This document shows, piece by piece, positions 1 to 9,557 of a stretch of DNA of 64,000 nucleotides. The notes beneath the pieces are model-generated. The model ran no database searches. It was not told the origin of the DNA and was given only the letters and a program-made list of their open reading frames with translations. Source of the stretch: Thermosporothrix hazakensis (GTDB lineage: Bacteria > Chloroflexota > Ktedonobacteria > Ktedonobacterales > Ktedonobacteraceae); the NCBI RefSeq assembly GCF_003253565.1, contig NZ_QKUF01000019.1, positions 1 through 64,000 on the forward strand, read 5' to 3'. The position numbers and the translations under genes were made by a program. Position 1 is the first letter of the stretch; each line of letters starts with the position of its first letter.

Positions 1-230
1 CGATTCAGCGCCTGTACGTGATAGACAACCTGAGAATACAGAGGACCAGCAGGCCCTTGTTTCAGCCGCTCGACAAAGCGCCGCACCGCCTCCACATGCG
101 ACACACCTTTTTCGTCTTTGGGAGGATGTAACCGGACGTAGCTAAGAAACTGCTGAAGAACGTTCGTAGCCGCTGCTATTTCCTCTCTGTAAAACGCAAA
201 AGCAGCTAATGCCTCATCTTCCATATTCAT
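1..230 (-). CDS. Hypothetical protein, 3' end outside window
   Basis: Reading the minus strand from an ATG at 230, the frame stays open to the window edge (76 codons), beginning MNMEDEALAAFAFYREE and continuing with a charged, helix-prone sequence. A second in-frame ATG at 224 is the alternative start; a GGGG tract just upstream could serve either. The stop codon lies before base 1 of the window, so the product is partial. I do not recognise the family. It is divergent from the gene at 420, and the two share a spacer of about 190 bases. Confidence 0.55.
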   Translation of the reverse strand, partial: MNMEDEALAAFAFYREEIAAATNVLQQFLSYVRLHPPKDEKGVSHVEAVRRFVERLKQGPAGPLYSQVVYHVQALN

Positions 231-296
231 AGCCCCAATCTTAGCTCAATGCGTATAGGATGTTTTTCAAGTTCTTTCTGATAGAATTACTATTCC

Positions 297-326
297 TTTT
301 TCATAAGTACCATGCTGGTGTATAAT
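297..326 (+). promoter_or_regulatory. Probable promoter of the gene at 420
   Basis: A perfect TATAAT stands at 321-326 inside an AT-rich spacer, preceded at an 18-base distance by a weak -35 match (TTTTCA, 297-302). It points toward the gene starting at 420, which would give a leader of about 90 bases. Confidence 0.45.
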
Positions 327-419
327 ATGTGCGACAAAACAAAAAATTTCAAAATATCTTTTGTCGTTATTGTTAACGGAGAGAAGTTGTGGAAGTAGAT
401 AGAAGAGTCAGGTGAAGAC

Positions 420-1673
420 ATGTTAAAAGGGCAGAAGGCTCCTAAGTACGTTGATCTATCTGCTTTTACTCACAAAGCAAACGTGCTAAGAGAATGGCGG
501 CTCAACAAGCTACACTGGTATAATACAAGTGAAGTTGTAATCTTGTATAACGAGTTACTAACTATCTTAGGAGAAAAGCCTGTGAGTAAACGATGGTGGG
601 AACGTTTGGAAAGCTCCAATAAAGCGCCAATAGATGAGAAAAGGAGATGGATACTTCATACTATTCTGAATATACCGCCAGCTTATCTAGGCTTGCAGAC
701 ACTAAATACACAAAGCTTAGATAAAATACTCTACCTTCCTGTAACTTATAAAACGCCTTCTTTAAATGTGGAGGCTTATAAAGAGAGAATCACAGCATTC
801 TGGAAAAATCCTTACAACAACTTTGATGAGGTTGTATCACGCATCCATGCTTTGCAGGACTATATTCTTTATAGAGATCACAGTGATACGACTGTCAGAG
901 TACTCTGTGAATATCTCATTGCAGCAGCAAATATGCAGCGAGCACAGGGTTTCTTACAATCAGCAGAAGGGTACATTAAGAAAGCAATTGAACTGGCTGA
1001 AGACAGAGGATTTCAAGCTCAGAAGGCGAAGTCCCTCTATCTACGTTCTTACATCTATCGGGAGAAATGGCGCGTCGGTTTTGAAAAAGATCCTCAGGAT
1101 ATATATAAAGCGCTTGATCTTTCAAAACAAGCATTACATGTGGCAGAAAATTACATGATACCTCCAATACTTGAAAGTGCGATACGCTTCAGTGTTGCAA
1201 GTGAAATGAGTAGTATTCCTCTTTCCCCAACAGAGCTATCTATAGCGAAACAGCAATATGATATTGCACGTGTTATTGCAGATGAACACGTGCAAGAGGA
1301 ATTTCCTCTCTTTTTCAAAATTGACAAAAGCTGGTACACACTGGCAATGGCACAAATGCATTTAAACCTGAAAGAACCATATTCTGCTCTAGACAAATTG
1401 CAAGAGATGCCTCCTGTACATCCCAAAATGAGAAGAGTACTCACTGCAACTGTAGCGGAAGCCGAGGCTACAATACAAAGCGGTTTCCTCGATGAAGGCA
1501 TCAAAATAGCAGAAAAAGCACTAGGAGCAGCCAAGCAATCATCCTTGCACCTTGCCCGGCTGTACAATCTATATCAGGCGCTGAGAAATGATGAGAAGTA
1601 TACGAAGGAACCGTATGTCATTAAGTTCGGCTTCAAACTATTAAGAATACAACGCCCCGATCTTTTCCAGTAA
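420..1673 (+). CDS. HTH plus helical-repeat (TPR-like) regulatory protein
   Basis: A 417-residue cytoplasmic protein. Residues about 18-75 look like a diverged XRE-type helix-turn-helix region (LREWRLNKLHW, then a recognition-helix-like KRWWERLESS). From about residue 130 to the end the sequence is a chain of amphipathic helix pairs with alanine and tyrosine spacing typical of tetratricopeptide repeats (for example AEGYIKKAIELAEDRG and LDEGIKIAEKALGAAKQ). HTH-TPR proteins of this size are common regulators in Ktedonobacteria and actinomycetes. The start is supported by AGGTG six bases upstream. No signal peptide or membrane segment is visible. The regulated target is unknown; the gene stands alone and is followed by a strong terminator. 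Confidence 0.7.
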   Translation: MLKGQKAPKYVDLSAFTHKANVLREWRLNKLHWYNTSEVVILYNELLTILGEKPVSKRWWERLESSNKAPIDEKRRWILHTILNIPPAYLGLQTLNTQSLDKILYLPVTYKTPSLNVEAYKERITAFWKNPYNNFDEVVSRIHALQDYILYRDHSDTTVRVLCEYLIAAANMQRAQGFLQSAEGYIKKAIELAEDRGFQAQKAKSLYLRSYIYREKWRVGFEKDPQDIYKALDLSKQALHVAENYMIPPILESAIRFSVASEMSSIPLSPTELSIAKQQYDIARVIADEHVQEEFPLFFKIDKSWYTLAMAQMHLNLKEPYSALDKLQEMPPVHPKMRRVLTATVAEAEATIQSGFLDEGIKIAEKALGAAKQSSLHLARLYNLYQALRNDEKYTKEPYVIKFGFKLLRIQRPDLFQ

Positions 1674-1710
1674 GCTAGAGGCAGAATACTCATTAATATA
1701 ATGCGAACAA

Positions 1711-1747
1711 AGAGCCATCGGGATCCAGCCCGGTGGTTCTTTTTTTG
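1711..1747 (+). terminator. Rho-independent terminator
   Basis: AGAGCCATCGGG pairs with CCGGTGGTTCT (two G-U pairs) around a short loop and runs directly into a T-rich tract (TTTTTTTT). It lies 38 bases after the stop of the gene at 420. Confidence 0.8.
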
Positions 1748-1916
1748 CTTGCTTCAGAGGCACCCTCACAGCAATTTTAATACTTTTTTAATGTCTTTCT
1801 GTTGACTATAAAAAGATGAGGTACTTATGTTTATATATGTAAATACAGGCATACAGTGAAAATGTGGCCTATGCGACATGATCTTTAATAGAGAGGAGAT
1901 AGAACTAAAAGGCAAC

Positions 1917-3550
1917 ATGGTGAAAAAAAGATGGAAGTTACATCTATAAACTATGGATACCTCTTCTAGTTCTAATCGTTTCTGTGTTCTCGTACACGTT
2001 GGGTAGCATGTATTCAGCAGCCCGCGCTGACACAAACCCGCAGCCTGGTCTAACGCCAACCGCGGAACCAAAACGACAAGCAGAAACATCGGCATCAACA
2101 CCACAACCACAAATGCCAGATGCTACACCATCAACTCAACAGCCACAACCCGAGCAGCAGCTTGACTCGACGCCGAAGCCCGAGCAAATGCCTGCTCAAC
2201 AACCACAACCCGAGCAGCGGCCTGACTCGACACCAAAACCCGATCAAGCACCTGCTCCAATACCAACACCGGAGCCCAAGCAAACGAAGGTGCCGGCACC
2301 TACACCAACACCACGAGTACCGGTACCTACACCATCAGCTCAGCAGCCGCAACCACAACCAAAGCAGCAGCCGAGCAAAAGCACCGCTAAACCACAAGCA
2401 AGTGCTGCAAAGCAGGATACTACAACGATAGACAAATCAAAAGAGCAACAACCACAAAGTACTGATAAGCATAAAGCCGTCGTCTGGTTTATAAATAGCA
2501 CCTTTCAGCAGGTTGTATTGTCGGCGCCCCAAACGATCAAGCTCGACAAATACCGTGTCAACCTGCACTTACCGTCGGCTATCACGATAGCACCTGCAAA
2601 ATCAGACAAGGAGCTAGGTACTGTGTATGCCAATGCCAATGCCCTAGATGCTGTTGTAGACGGAGATCCCAAGAGCTTCGAGCAGGATGAGCTAAACGGC
2701 GTGTTGCCGGGTGGCGATGAGAAGAACGGCAATGGAGTGTTCTACCATATAGCGCTACAAGGGACACAGAGAGCGCTCGACTATCAGCACCAAGCGCAAC
2801 AGGAAATAGGCCGATCAATCGACGGTACTATCTTTCTCTCGAATTTCCGTGACCCTATCACCTTACCTGAAAGCTACCAGATCGAGTCGGCATACGGCAC
2901 GATCACGCTAGCTCACTCTGTAACCGTCCCGAAGAGTAATTTTCAGGTGGCTACCTATGTTAAAGCCATACTGAGAACAACACAGCAGCATGTACCTGAT
3001 AAAATCACCGGGCAGATCTATCAGGTAGGCGATAAATTGACCTCGATCACCTATGGCTTCTTTACTGGCAACGCGGAAAAAGATGCATTGAAACGAGAGC
3101 AGGCGAAGCAGCCAAAGCAGGCGGAACAGAAGCAGCAACCACCTGCACAACAGCCGAAGCAACTTACAACAAAGGCGATACCCGGGACTGGCAACTATTT
3201 CCCGGCTGGACAATGCACATGGTGGGCAAATCAGCGCTATCACGAGCTCTTTGGAGTATGGGTACCCTGGACGATCAATGCCAATGCGTACCAATGGGTA
3301 GACCGAGCAGTAGAATTCAACTGGCATGTGAGCGATAAGCCGGTTGTTGGCTCGATTGTTGTGCTAGCACCAGGTGTTACAGGGAGCGAGCAGCCAGTAT
3401 GGACATGTAGCTATGATTGAGCACATTAACTCCGACGGCACGGTTAAAACCAGTAACCTGAATTGGGGGAACTATCCGGAGCAGGTAAGCTACGTGACCT
3501 TTAAGCCAGGCGTAGGCGTCAAATTTATCACGCGCTACCAATACGACTAG
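1917..3550 (+). pseudogene. Secreted proline/glutamine-rich CHAP-domain protein, two frameshifts
   Basis: The longest uninterrupted frame runs 1984-3420, but both ends of the real protein lie in other frames. From ATG 1917, dropping one A from the seven-A run at 1923-1929 gives a classical signal peptide (MVKKDGSYIYK, then a hydrophobic core ending SAARA) that joins the long frame. After the signal comes a low-complexity P/Q/T/K linker of about 130 residues, a middle domain of about 200 residues, a second Q/K/P linker, and a CHAP (Cys/His amidohydrolase) domain starting GQCTWWANQRY with the catalytic Cys. Near 3382 one extra base shifts the frame; correcting it restores QYGHVAMIEHIN, carrying the CHAP His, and the protein ends at 3550. 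The likely role is cell-wall amide or peptide-bond cleavage outside the cell. It is either decayed or wrongly sequenced at two points. Confidence 0.65.
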
Positions 3551-3580
3551 CAGACATCCTCGACTACTTTCTATTCGCTG

Positions 3581-3621
3581 GACTGACCAACTAGATACCC
3601 ATTCTGGAAGGTCAGTCTTTT
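3581..3621 (+). terminator. Rho-independent terminator
   Basis: GACTGACC (3581-3588) pairs perfectly with GGTCAGTC (3610-3617) and is followed by TTTT. It lies 30 bases after the corrected stop of the CHAP gene, which supports 3550 as the true gene end. Confidence 0.7.
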
Positions 3622-3653
3622 CACAGTCTTTTCATCTATAGGAGTGAGCAGCA

Positions 3654-3878
3654 ATGAAAACCGAAGATGATATAATGCTCAACTTCAAGACAGCATCCAC
3701 ATCTAAAACCATCGAGACAGCATCCACATCCGAAACTCACACAGAAAACGCGTGGACTGATACAACCACAATCATACCCTGTCCCAACTGCCAAATATTC
3801 GTTCGTAACGGTGTAGCCCGCTGGAAATGCGATGACTATCATCCCGAACTATTCCAGCGGTTGGAAGAGCAAGACTAG
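3654..3878 (+). CDS. Small hypothetical protein with Cys pair
   Basis: A 74-residue protein with a good ribosome site (AGGAG, about 9 bases before ATG). The first half is Thr/Ser/Glu-rich with a repeated ASTSxT pattern. The second half has CPNC and a later Cys (RWKCDDYH), so it could bind a metal as an incomplete zinc ribbon. There is no signal peptide. I do not recognise the family. It follows the CHAP gene on the same strand but is separated from it by a terminator, so it is probably transcribed on its own. Confidence 0.5.
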   Translation: MKTEDDIMLNFKTASTSKTIETASTSETHTENAWTDTTTIIPCPNCQIFVRNGVARWKCDDYHPELFQRLEEQD

Positions 3879-5185
3879 AAGCGCAGGCGACAACCTCTAG
3901 AGATCAAGCGCACATAACAGCTTGCTTAGGAACTACTATTTCTGTTGCTATAAAAGACTTTGAACTTTATAATAAGCACCAGGATAGCTGTATACCTCAT
4001 AAATCCTGAAAGAGAGCTAGTAAGGTTATCGCCTTACTGGTTCTTTTTCCCGTGACAGCACTGACAGCAAAACCCGTTTACAACCATTTACAACTATTGA
4101 AACTGATTTTAATAGTAAAGCGCTCTACAAGCTATAAGGCTAGAGACAATAGGCTAGTTTTTAACGTACATATAATTACTGATTATAGTTGTATATCATA
4201 TGTAATATCTGTTTATTTGCTTGATGCCAGTGTCGTACTCTCGCAATCAGATGTCTATCCTACGCAACGTCTCATTGATAAGCCGGTGCTTCGCCAAGCA
4301 TTGCACCAGAAAAAAATTGCCTCCGGAAATTGCTTGGAGCCAGGTTCTCTGTTTCATTTCTACGCGGGGCTGTTGCAGGGTCGTGGCCTGCTCAAGCCGG
4401 GCAATGAATGGAGACAATTTGATGTGCTTTGAGGAGCAAATTGATGAACAGTGCAGGTTCCCGCTCGAAATGGAGCGGATAAGCTGGCGCTTTTGCAATG
4501 TTTATGCTTGTCCCCGCCATGCAAGGGGGTGAAGATGTACATTTTCCCTTCATCCTCGCTACGTATGTGCGAGATTAAAATCAAGAATGTGTGTGCAAAG
4601 ACGGAGCAATTCAGCGCTGGCAAGCGTATGCGCTGGATGTGGTATGTATGCTTTCAAGCGTTCTAAAGTGCTAAACCCCATGACAAAGCCGTAGGTATAC
4701 CGAAAAATTCAAGCTCTTTCCTGCATGAGCTGAGGAAATGTCCGGGATCTTCTCTTGCAGCTCTCTTGCTTGGTCGAAGCTTACTATTGCGGAAATATAG
4801 GGCCATATTCCAGAAAATCCGAACGTCGTCTCAGCAAAGTTCCTTGAACCCATAGAGCAAGAGCTTGCAGTAGTTGAAACAGTGCTTGTAAGCATGGCTG
4901 AGAAGTATAGTATGGACTACTCAACTGTGCAGGGGGCAAGTTTCTTCCCGCCCCTGCAATATTTGTGTCAAAAACCCTTGCTTAGAGGCAAAAAATCCAG
5001 GTAAGCTACTTTGTGGAGAGAGCTTCATAAGGGAATCTTTTTCTGTCATAGAGCTCTGTCAATCAGAAAGGAACAATCGTGCCTGGACAGAGCTACAAGT
5101 GCTACGAACTGGCTCAAGCCCTCTTTGTAATAATTGCTTTTTGGATTCGTACAGCCTGACATACTGCTTCATAGAAGGGAAAACA
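3879..5185. other. 1.3 kb without a convincing gene
   Basis: Several open frames of 60-130 codons occur here, but none has a ribosome site, family motif or consistent codon use. A stretch at about 4800-5000 (plus strand) reads as a helical peptide with no start codon and may be the remains of a gene. The one clear structure is the terminator at 4013-4048. Confidence 0.4.
4013..4048 (+). terminator. Rho-independent terminator
   Basis: GAGCTAGTAAGG pairs with CCTTACTGGTTC (G-U pairs included) around TTATCG and is followed by TTTTT. It could end transcription from the small gene at 3654, or an unannotated small RNA in the 130 bases before it. Confidence 0.65.
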
Positions 5186-5617
5186 ATGGACGAATCAGAT
5201 AAAAGAATGCAAAGTTCCCAGGCGAAAAGCATGGAACCGGGAGCCAAGCAGAAGAAAGTAAGGTATTGGGGTTCATGGGTGAGCATCGTTTTGGGTATTC
5301 TCATCCTTCCCGCAGGAGTACGAACCCCCCGGCTCTTGCTCACGGGAATGTTAATGATTGTGTGTGGATGTGCATATATGTCACGCAAGAGACAGATGTA
5401 TCGACACCCTGGAAAACGAAGCATAATAGAGATGATCTGCCTTCTTCTTGCTCTCATCCTGGTTTGTCTTGCGATCATAAGCACGAATGTCGAAGCTCTG
5501 TATTATACGCCTTTCACCGAAACTGCGCCCATCATTGTGGCGATATGGACAATCATAGCGTATCTATTCTTCCTGAGAAAATATCGCAAAGTCGAACAAA
5601 ATCAGCAAAACAGGTGA
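5186..5617 (+). CDS. Small four-helix membrane protein
   Basis: A 143-residue protein starting MDESDKRMQSS. The start was chosen because AGAAGGG lies six bases upstream; the frame is open further upstream but has no ribosome site there. A charged cytoplasmic N-terminus of about 30 residues is followed by four hydrophobic segments at roughly 33-52, 56-72, 86-105 and 114-133, then a basic tail (RKYRKVEQNQQNR). The topology suggests an inner-membrane protein of unknown function. No neighbour indicates a role. Confidence 0.55.
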   Translation: MDESDKRMQSSQAKSMEPGAKQKKVRYWGSWVSIVLGILILPAGVRTPRLLLTGMLMIVCGCAYMSRKRQMYRHPGKRSIIEMICLLLALILVCLAIISTNVEALYYTPFTETAPIIVAIWTIIAYLFFLRKYRKVEQNQQNR

Positions 5618-5822
5618 TGAGATCTATAACGTAAAAAATAGAGAGGGAGCGGGAGAGTGGAGGCTGTTCCTGCTGGCTGTCAGCCCTTTTCTCGCAGACG
5701 AAGATCTCCTGTGAGGGTGGTGAGATGAGAGAACATGCGTGAAGAGACAGCGAAAGCAGCTTGTGCAGAAGCTCTTGCATAAAGAAAAGCCGTTCTGAAA
5801 GCTGCTCCGCACGGTTTCGTCT

Positions 5823-7181
5823 TTACTGGAGGGTGATTTCTACTGGTTTGCTGTTTTGATTCTGATTGAACAGATTGTCCGGATCGTAGTGGGCTTTTAT
5901 TTGTGCCAGACGAGCCGCAGTCTCAGGAGGATAGACAGCTGCAAGGCTGGCTTCGCTAGCCTCGCTCAAGAAATTGAGGTACGCCCCATGACTGAAGGCT
6001 GCGAGTGGGCTCCAGGCGGCTTGCCTGATCTGTTGAGCCTGCTCTTCTGGCACAGTGGTTGGTGCGAATGCGGGCACGATCACAAGTGCCTCACTATCAC
6101 GGTGGACGAAAGCTGTCTCCTGCGGAGCAACCCGGGCCATTGCCCCACCTAGGTAGCGAATCTGAGCAATTGGCTTGCCCGGGCGACCATAGTTGGCTGC
6201 CAGTGCGGAAAGAACGTCCTGGGTCAGCTCTTTGATAAAGCCGTTATGCCCAACCTGCTTGAGGCCCGGAGGAAGTGCCGTTGCGTCTTCCAGCATTGCA
6301 TCATAGGGTTTCTTGTGAATATCCTGTGCCTGGACCGTTCCCAGATGAAGTAGTGGCTCAATCGCTGCGTGCGCAGCAGCTTCATTCTCTCCAGCGTAAC
6401 AGAGAAGAATGGAGATGCGTGGCGGAACCTGAGGTCCAAACCCCGAGAAGAGCACAAGCGTTGAGTTGAGTTCCTCGGGGGCTGAGCGCATGGCCTCTAC
6501 CCATCCAGAGAGCACGCTTTCTGCTTCGGTAGGCTCGTAGTGGATTGCTCCTCCAATCACCGCTGTACAGGGGGTTGCAACGAAGTCAAAGGTAGTCACG
6601 ACGCCAAAATTGCCGCCACCTCCCCGAATAGCCCAGAACAGTTCGGGATGTTCTTTCGTATTGACACGCAAGATGCGACCATCTGCTGTGACTACCTCGG
6701 CTGCGTGCAGGCTGTCGAGGGCGAGACCAGTGGTGCGCACCAGCCAACCGATGCCGCCACCAAGTGTCAGGCCACCAACGCCAACCTGTTTAGTATCGCC
6801 TGAAGAGATGGCAAGGTGATGCTCACCCAGGATACGTGCCACGTCTCCCCAATGTGCTCCAGTGCCGATACGGACAAGGCGCTTCTGAGGATCAAGGATT
6901 GTAACCTGATTGAATGCTGCAAGATCCAGGACAATGCCGCTGGTATTGGTGGCGTGACCGCTCAAGCCGTGACCGCCGCTGCGGAGAGAGAGGGGAAGCT
7001 TTTGCTCACGTGCGAGACGGAGCGTCTCCACAATATCGATAGTGGTGTGGGCGCGGACAATGACAGCCGGGCTTCCGCTCTGATTGAAAACATGCCGTGC
7101 GGCCTCATAGGCCTGGTGCTCAGGGAGGATCACCTTTCCTGTAATGCGCTGCTGAAACGCGGTGAGTAGCTGTGTATTCAT
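5823..7181 (-). CDS. FAD-dependent oxidoreductase, berberine-bridge type
   Basis: A 452-residue protein of the FAD-linked (PCMH-type) oxidase superfamily with a C-terminal BBE segment. RSGGHGLSGH at about 67-76 carries the His that covalently binds FAD in this family. VGVGGLTLGGGIGWL follows; the second flavin-linking Cys of bicovalent members is replaced by Leu/Thr, so attachment is probably single. The C-terminus (NFLSEASEAS, then AHYDPDNLFNQNQN) is the conserved BBE motif. Such enzymes oxidise sugars, alkaloids or other alcohols with O2 and produce H2O2. No signal peptide is seen. It is a single gene with no linked regulator. Confidence 0.88.
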   Translation of the reverse strand: MNTQLLTAFQQRITGKVILPEHQAYEAARHVFNQSGSPAVIVRAHTTIDIVETLRLAREQKLPLSLRSGGHGLSGHATNTSGIVLDLAAFNQVTILDPQKRLVRIGTGAHWGDVARILGEHHLAISSGDTKQVGVGGLTLGGGIGWLVRTTGLALDSLHAAEVVTADGRILRVNTKEHPELFWAIRGGGGNFGVVTTFDFVATPCTAVIGGAIHYEPTEAESVLSGWVEAMRSAPEELNSTLVLFSGFGPQVPPRISILLCYAGENEAAAHAAIEPLLHLGTVQAQDIHKKPYDAMLEDATALPPGLKQVGHNGFIKELTQDVLSALAANYGRPGKPIAQIRYLGGAMARVAPQETAFVHRDSEALVIVPAFAPTTVPEEQAQQIRQAAWSPLAAFSHGAYLNFLSEASEASLAAVYPPETAARLAQIKAHYDPDNLFNQNQNSKPVEITLQ

Positions 7182-8009
7182 GGAAGAATATATCCTTTCT
7201 CAGCTCTTTCAAAATGACATACTGTCGTCAGGTCATACGGTTTTTAAAACAGGCTGTCTTTGATTTGCTTTTCGTTTCTGCTTTATCTGTTGTGTTTGGC
7301 TTTCTACTCTTCTGACAGAATACAGAGCAAGAATGTGACAGAAAACAGCGGTTTCTTTGCCTCAATGGAGATATCTGCGGTTGAGAGCTGAGCCAACGTG
7401 TTGAATGTGGAGCTGCATGAGCTGGGAGGACGTGCTCGGAATGTGGAGAGAGCCACTGTATGGTGAGAAGAGAAAGGAAGATGATGGGGTTTATAACTTC
7501 TAACATGGTGACGATCCCCTGCACCATCATGAGAGACGTTCTGCTTCCAGCAGCAACGTCCTGTTTTGTTTCAGTCGTGACATGGTAGTCTCAACTTGCC
7601 CTTGATTGGATGCTCTTTCTAGTCGAATAATAGGCGCCAATAAAAAAGAGACCGAGATGAAGATGTCAGCGAAGGCCAACAAGGGGGGACTGAGCCGGGT
7701 ATGAAGCCATAGACTGGTGAAGGGCCTCACTATGCTGACCTCCTGCCTGATATGCAGACCCGCAAGGAGATGTGGTTGCTCCTTTGGAGCCGGAAAAGCC
7801 CATGTTGTGTGGTGAACACGATCTCGACCTGTTGACGCTGCTCGCATATACTGCCAACTTGCCGGAATATTTTGCTTGTCGCATTCCCTTTCTCCGTTGA
7901 TAGGAAGGAATCAGCATTCTTTCTCGAAAGGCTCGACTATCGTCCCGAGTCGAAGCAGGGAGAACGGCACGGTCAGGGAGGGAGGAATGTTCACCTGTCA
8001 ATGACGCCC
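7182..8009. other. 0.8 kb without a convincing gene
   Basis: The frames here are short and compositionally odd, and I see no family motif. The region includes the likely promoter of the oxidase at 5823-7181 and ends at the TnpB remnant. At 8005-8019 there is a GCCCCTAAAGGGGG hairpin of the kind that marks the right end of IS200/IS605 elements. Confidence 0.35.
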
Positions 8010-8426
8010 CTAAAGGGGGAGGCTTGTGTCTGAACTCCACCACAACTCAGAGAACCGGTGCAGGCGCTCTGCTTTGGCTTCCTTGTCCGACACATCAGGG
8101 ACAAGTGACACCTGCCCCGTTCTCGTCCGGCAGGACTGGGCGAGAAGCGTTCTCAGTACCAGATTTCGGGCCCCCACCAGATCCGCATGCAAGCTGTACC
8201 GACAGCGCTGACAGACAAAGCGCAACCCCTTGCCCGGTCGGTTCTCTCTAGCAGTATGCCCACACATCGGACATGCCTGCGAGGTGGAACCAGCGTCGAC
8301 CGTGATTGCCTGGTTCTCCTGTCTGAGCGCTTTGAAGGCGATCAGGCTCTGCAACTGGGCAAACGACCACTGTGAGAAAACCGCGTTGGCTGTGTGCTGC
8401 TTCTGACCGGCATGCTTGCCCTTCTT
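8010..8426 (-). pseudogene. TnpB (IS605 OrfB) C-terminal remnant
   Basis: Reading the minus strand, this fragment ends a TnpB-type RNA-guided nuclease: the zinc ribbon TSQACPMCGHTARENR...FVCQRCRYS with both Cys pairs, then ADLVGARN with the last RuvC acidic residue. The frame is open from an internal stop near 8428, with KHAGQKQHTANAVFSQWSF before the zinc ribbon. A full TnpB has about 350-450 residues, so only the last third remains, with no TnpA partner. It cannot be an active nuclease. Confidence 0.75.
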
Positions 8427-8522
8427 TTATGCAGTGAAGTTTGTTCCCATTAAGGTATTTCACGGCCTGGAACAGCACACCAGGGAAAAGGCTACGTCCC
8501 GATGAGACGTGGCCTCACTTCT

Positions 8523-9164
8523 TTATCCTACAGGAGTAGGTGATGACGCGTGCTGCGCAAAATAGAGCTGTTTGAGAAATGTCGTAAACTCACGCATCTC
8601 GGCCTGGTACTCCTCAAGTTTCTGCCTCTGTACTGCTTCAGGCTCTGTGATAAAGAAATCGGCTGTTCCCTGGTTCTGAAGGCGCGTCCTTACCTTACTT
8701 ATCAGAACGAGGTGGCGGTCAAAGGGAACCAGCCGCTGCTCATAAAAGAGACTCAGGTAGTGCATCAATTTTTTGCGAGGCTCCAATTGCATCCTACGCA
8801 TCTCTCGTTGAAGACTGTGGAGAGTCGGAGCCAGGGCGAGCGCTTGTCCTCTCACCTCTTCAATCTGTTCCGGGCTGGTCCCGGTTTCCCTCATCTTGTC
8901 GATATCCTTATAGTACCCCTTTATCGCTTCTACAAGTGCTTCTTCCTGCCGGCGGAGTTCCTCAAGGCTTGGATCGGGCGGGTCAATGTCTACCCAGGGC
9001 AACAACAGCCCTCGCTGATCTAGATGTCCACCGCAGGATTGCACGGTCGGGATCCCCAGGGCATTCAACACGACTACTGTTTCAAAGATCTCCTCATCGA
9101 TTCGCTTTCCCAACCCATCAGTCACCGTTTGAAAATGCGCTACAAGTTCGTCCCACGTTTGCAT
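8523..9164 (-). CDS. SCxGHL-family hypothetical protein (module copy 1)
   Basis: A 213-residue soluble protein of unknown function. N-terminal block: IDEEIFETVVVLNALGIPTV, then QSCGGHLD and LPWVDIDP. The middle (about 75-135) is a charged coiled-coil-like insert. The C-terminal blocks are LFYEQRLVPFDRHLVLI and YQAEMREFTTFLKQLYF. The same blocks recur in the product of 59609-60355, so the two are paralogues. The invariant SC-x-GHL and the acidic PW-x-D/E-I suggest a metal or nucleotide site, but this is inference. Divergent to it lies a 45-residue CxxCxG mini-protein (9376-9513), an arrangement repeated at the second copy. There is no HTH in this copy. Confidence 0.7.
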   Translation of the reverse strand: MQTWDELVAHFQTVTDGLGKRIDEEIFETVVVLNALGIPTVQSCGGHLDQRGLLLPWVDIDPPDPSLEELRRQEEALVEAIKGYYKDIDKMRETGTSPEQIEEVRGQALALAPTLHSLQREMRRMQLEPRKKLMHYLSLFYEQRLVPFDRHLVLISKVRTRLQNQGTADFFITEPEAVQRQKLEEYQAEMREFTTFLKQLYFAQHASSPTPVG

Positions 9165-9375
9165 GCGACACTCCTTGATTTACGATATAAAAGACTGTTT
9201 TCGCTATTTTACCAGAGAACGTCAATCAACAGGAAAGGCTAGTCAGATGTGAAGGATTTTCTTAAAAATAGTATGATTATGTATTGCAATGTATCTATTA
9301 AGAAGGTAGAATCAAAACTGTAGAAAGTGGTGTGAATCATAAAATAGCAAACAAATGCAGGAAAGGAGAAATATC

Positions 9376-9513
9376 ATGGAAGAAATGAAGAACCAGGAAA
9401 GCGGTGAGCGGTACAAGGATGATACGTGCAATATGTGCGGCGGTAGCGGAACTGTAGATGACAAAGGAACGATATGCCCTGATTGCAAGGGGACGGGGGT
9501 GGTGATGGCTTGA
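9376..9513 (+). CDS. CxxCxGxG mini-protein (DnaJ-type zinc motif)
   Basis: A 45-residue protein with an excellent ribosome site (AAAGGAG, 7 bases before ATG). It carries two DnaJ cysteine-rich repeats, CNMCGGSG and CPDCKGTG, spaced to coordinate one zinc ion, and little else. Related motifs occur in DnaJ, TrpRS-associated and small zinc-knuckle proteins. It is divergent from the SCxGHL-family gene at 8523-9164 with a spacer of about 210 bases, and is followed at once by a strong terminator, so it is a single-gene transcript. Confidence 0.75.
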   Translation: MEEMKNQESGERYKDDTCNMCGGSGTVDDKGTICPDCKGTGVVMA

Positions 9514-9519
9514 TAATCA

Positions 9520-9557
9520 AATGGCCCCGCGGGGAAGGTCTCCCTGCGGGGCCATTT
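9520..9557 (+). terminator. Strong rho-independent terminator
   Basis: AATGGCCCCGC pairs perfectly with GCGGGGCCATT and is followed by TT. The loop contains an extra GGGGAAGG/TCTCCC pairing. It starts 7 bases after the stop codon of the 45-residue mini-protein and confirms that this tiny gene is a transcription unit. Confidence 0.88.

Noticed and set aside
4052..4666. Cluster of short frames on both strands
   Set aside because: No ribosome site, no motif, and overlapping frames of equal quality, as expected of non-coding DNA.
7527..7847. Minus-strand frame with a hydrophobic patch that might be a transporter tail
   Set aside because: The hydrophobic patch is short, neighbouring frames do not extend it, and no transporter motif is visible.
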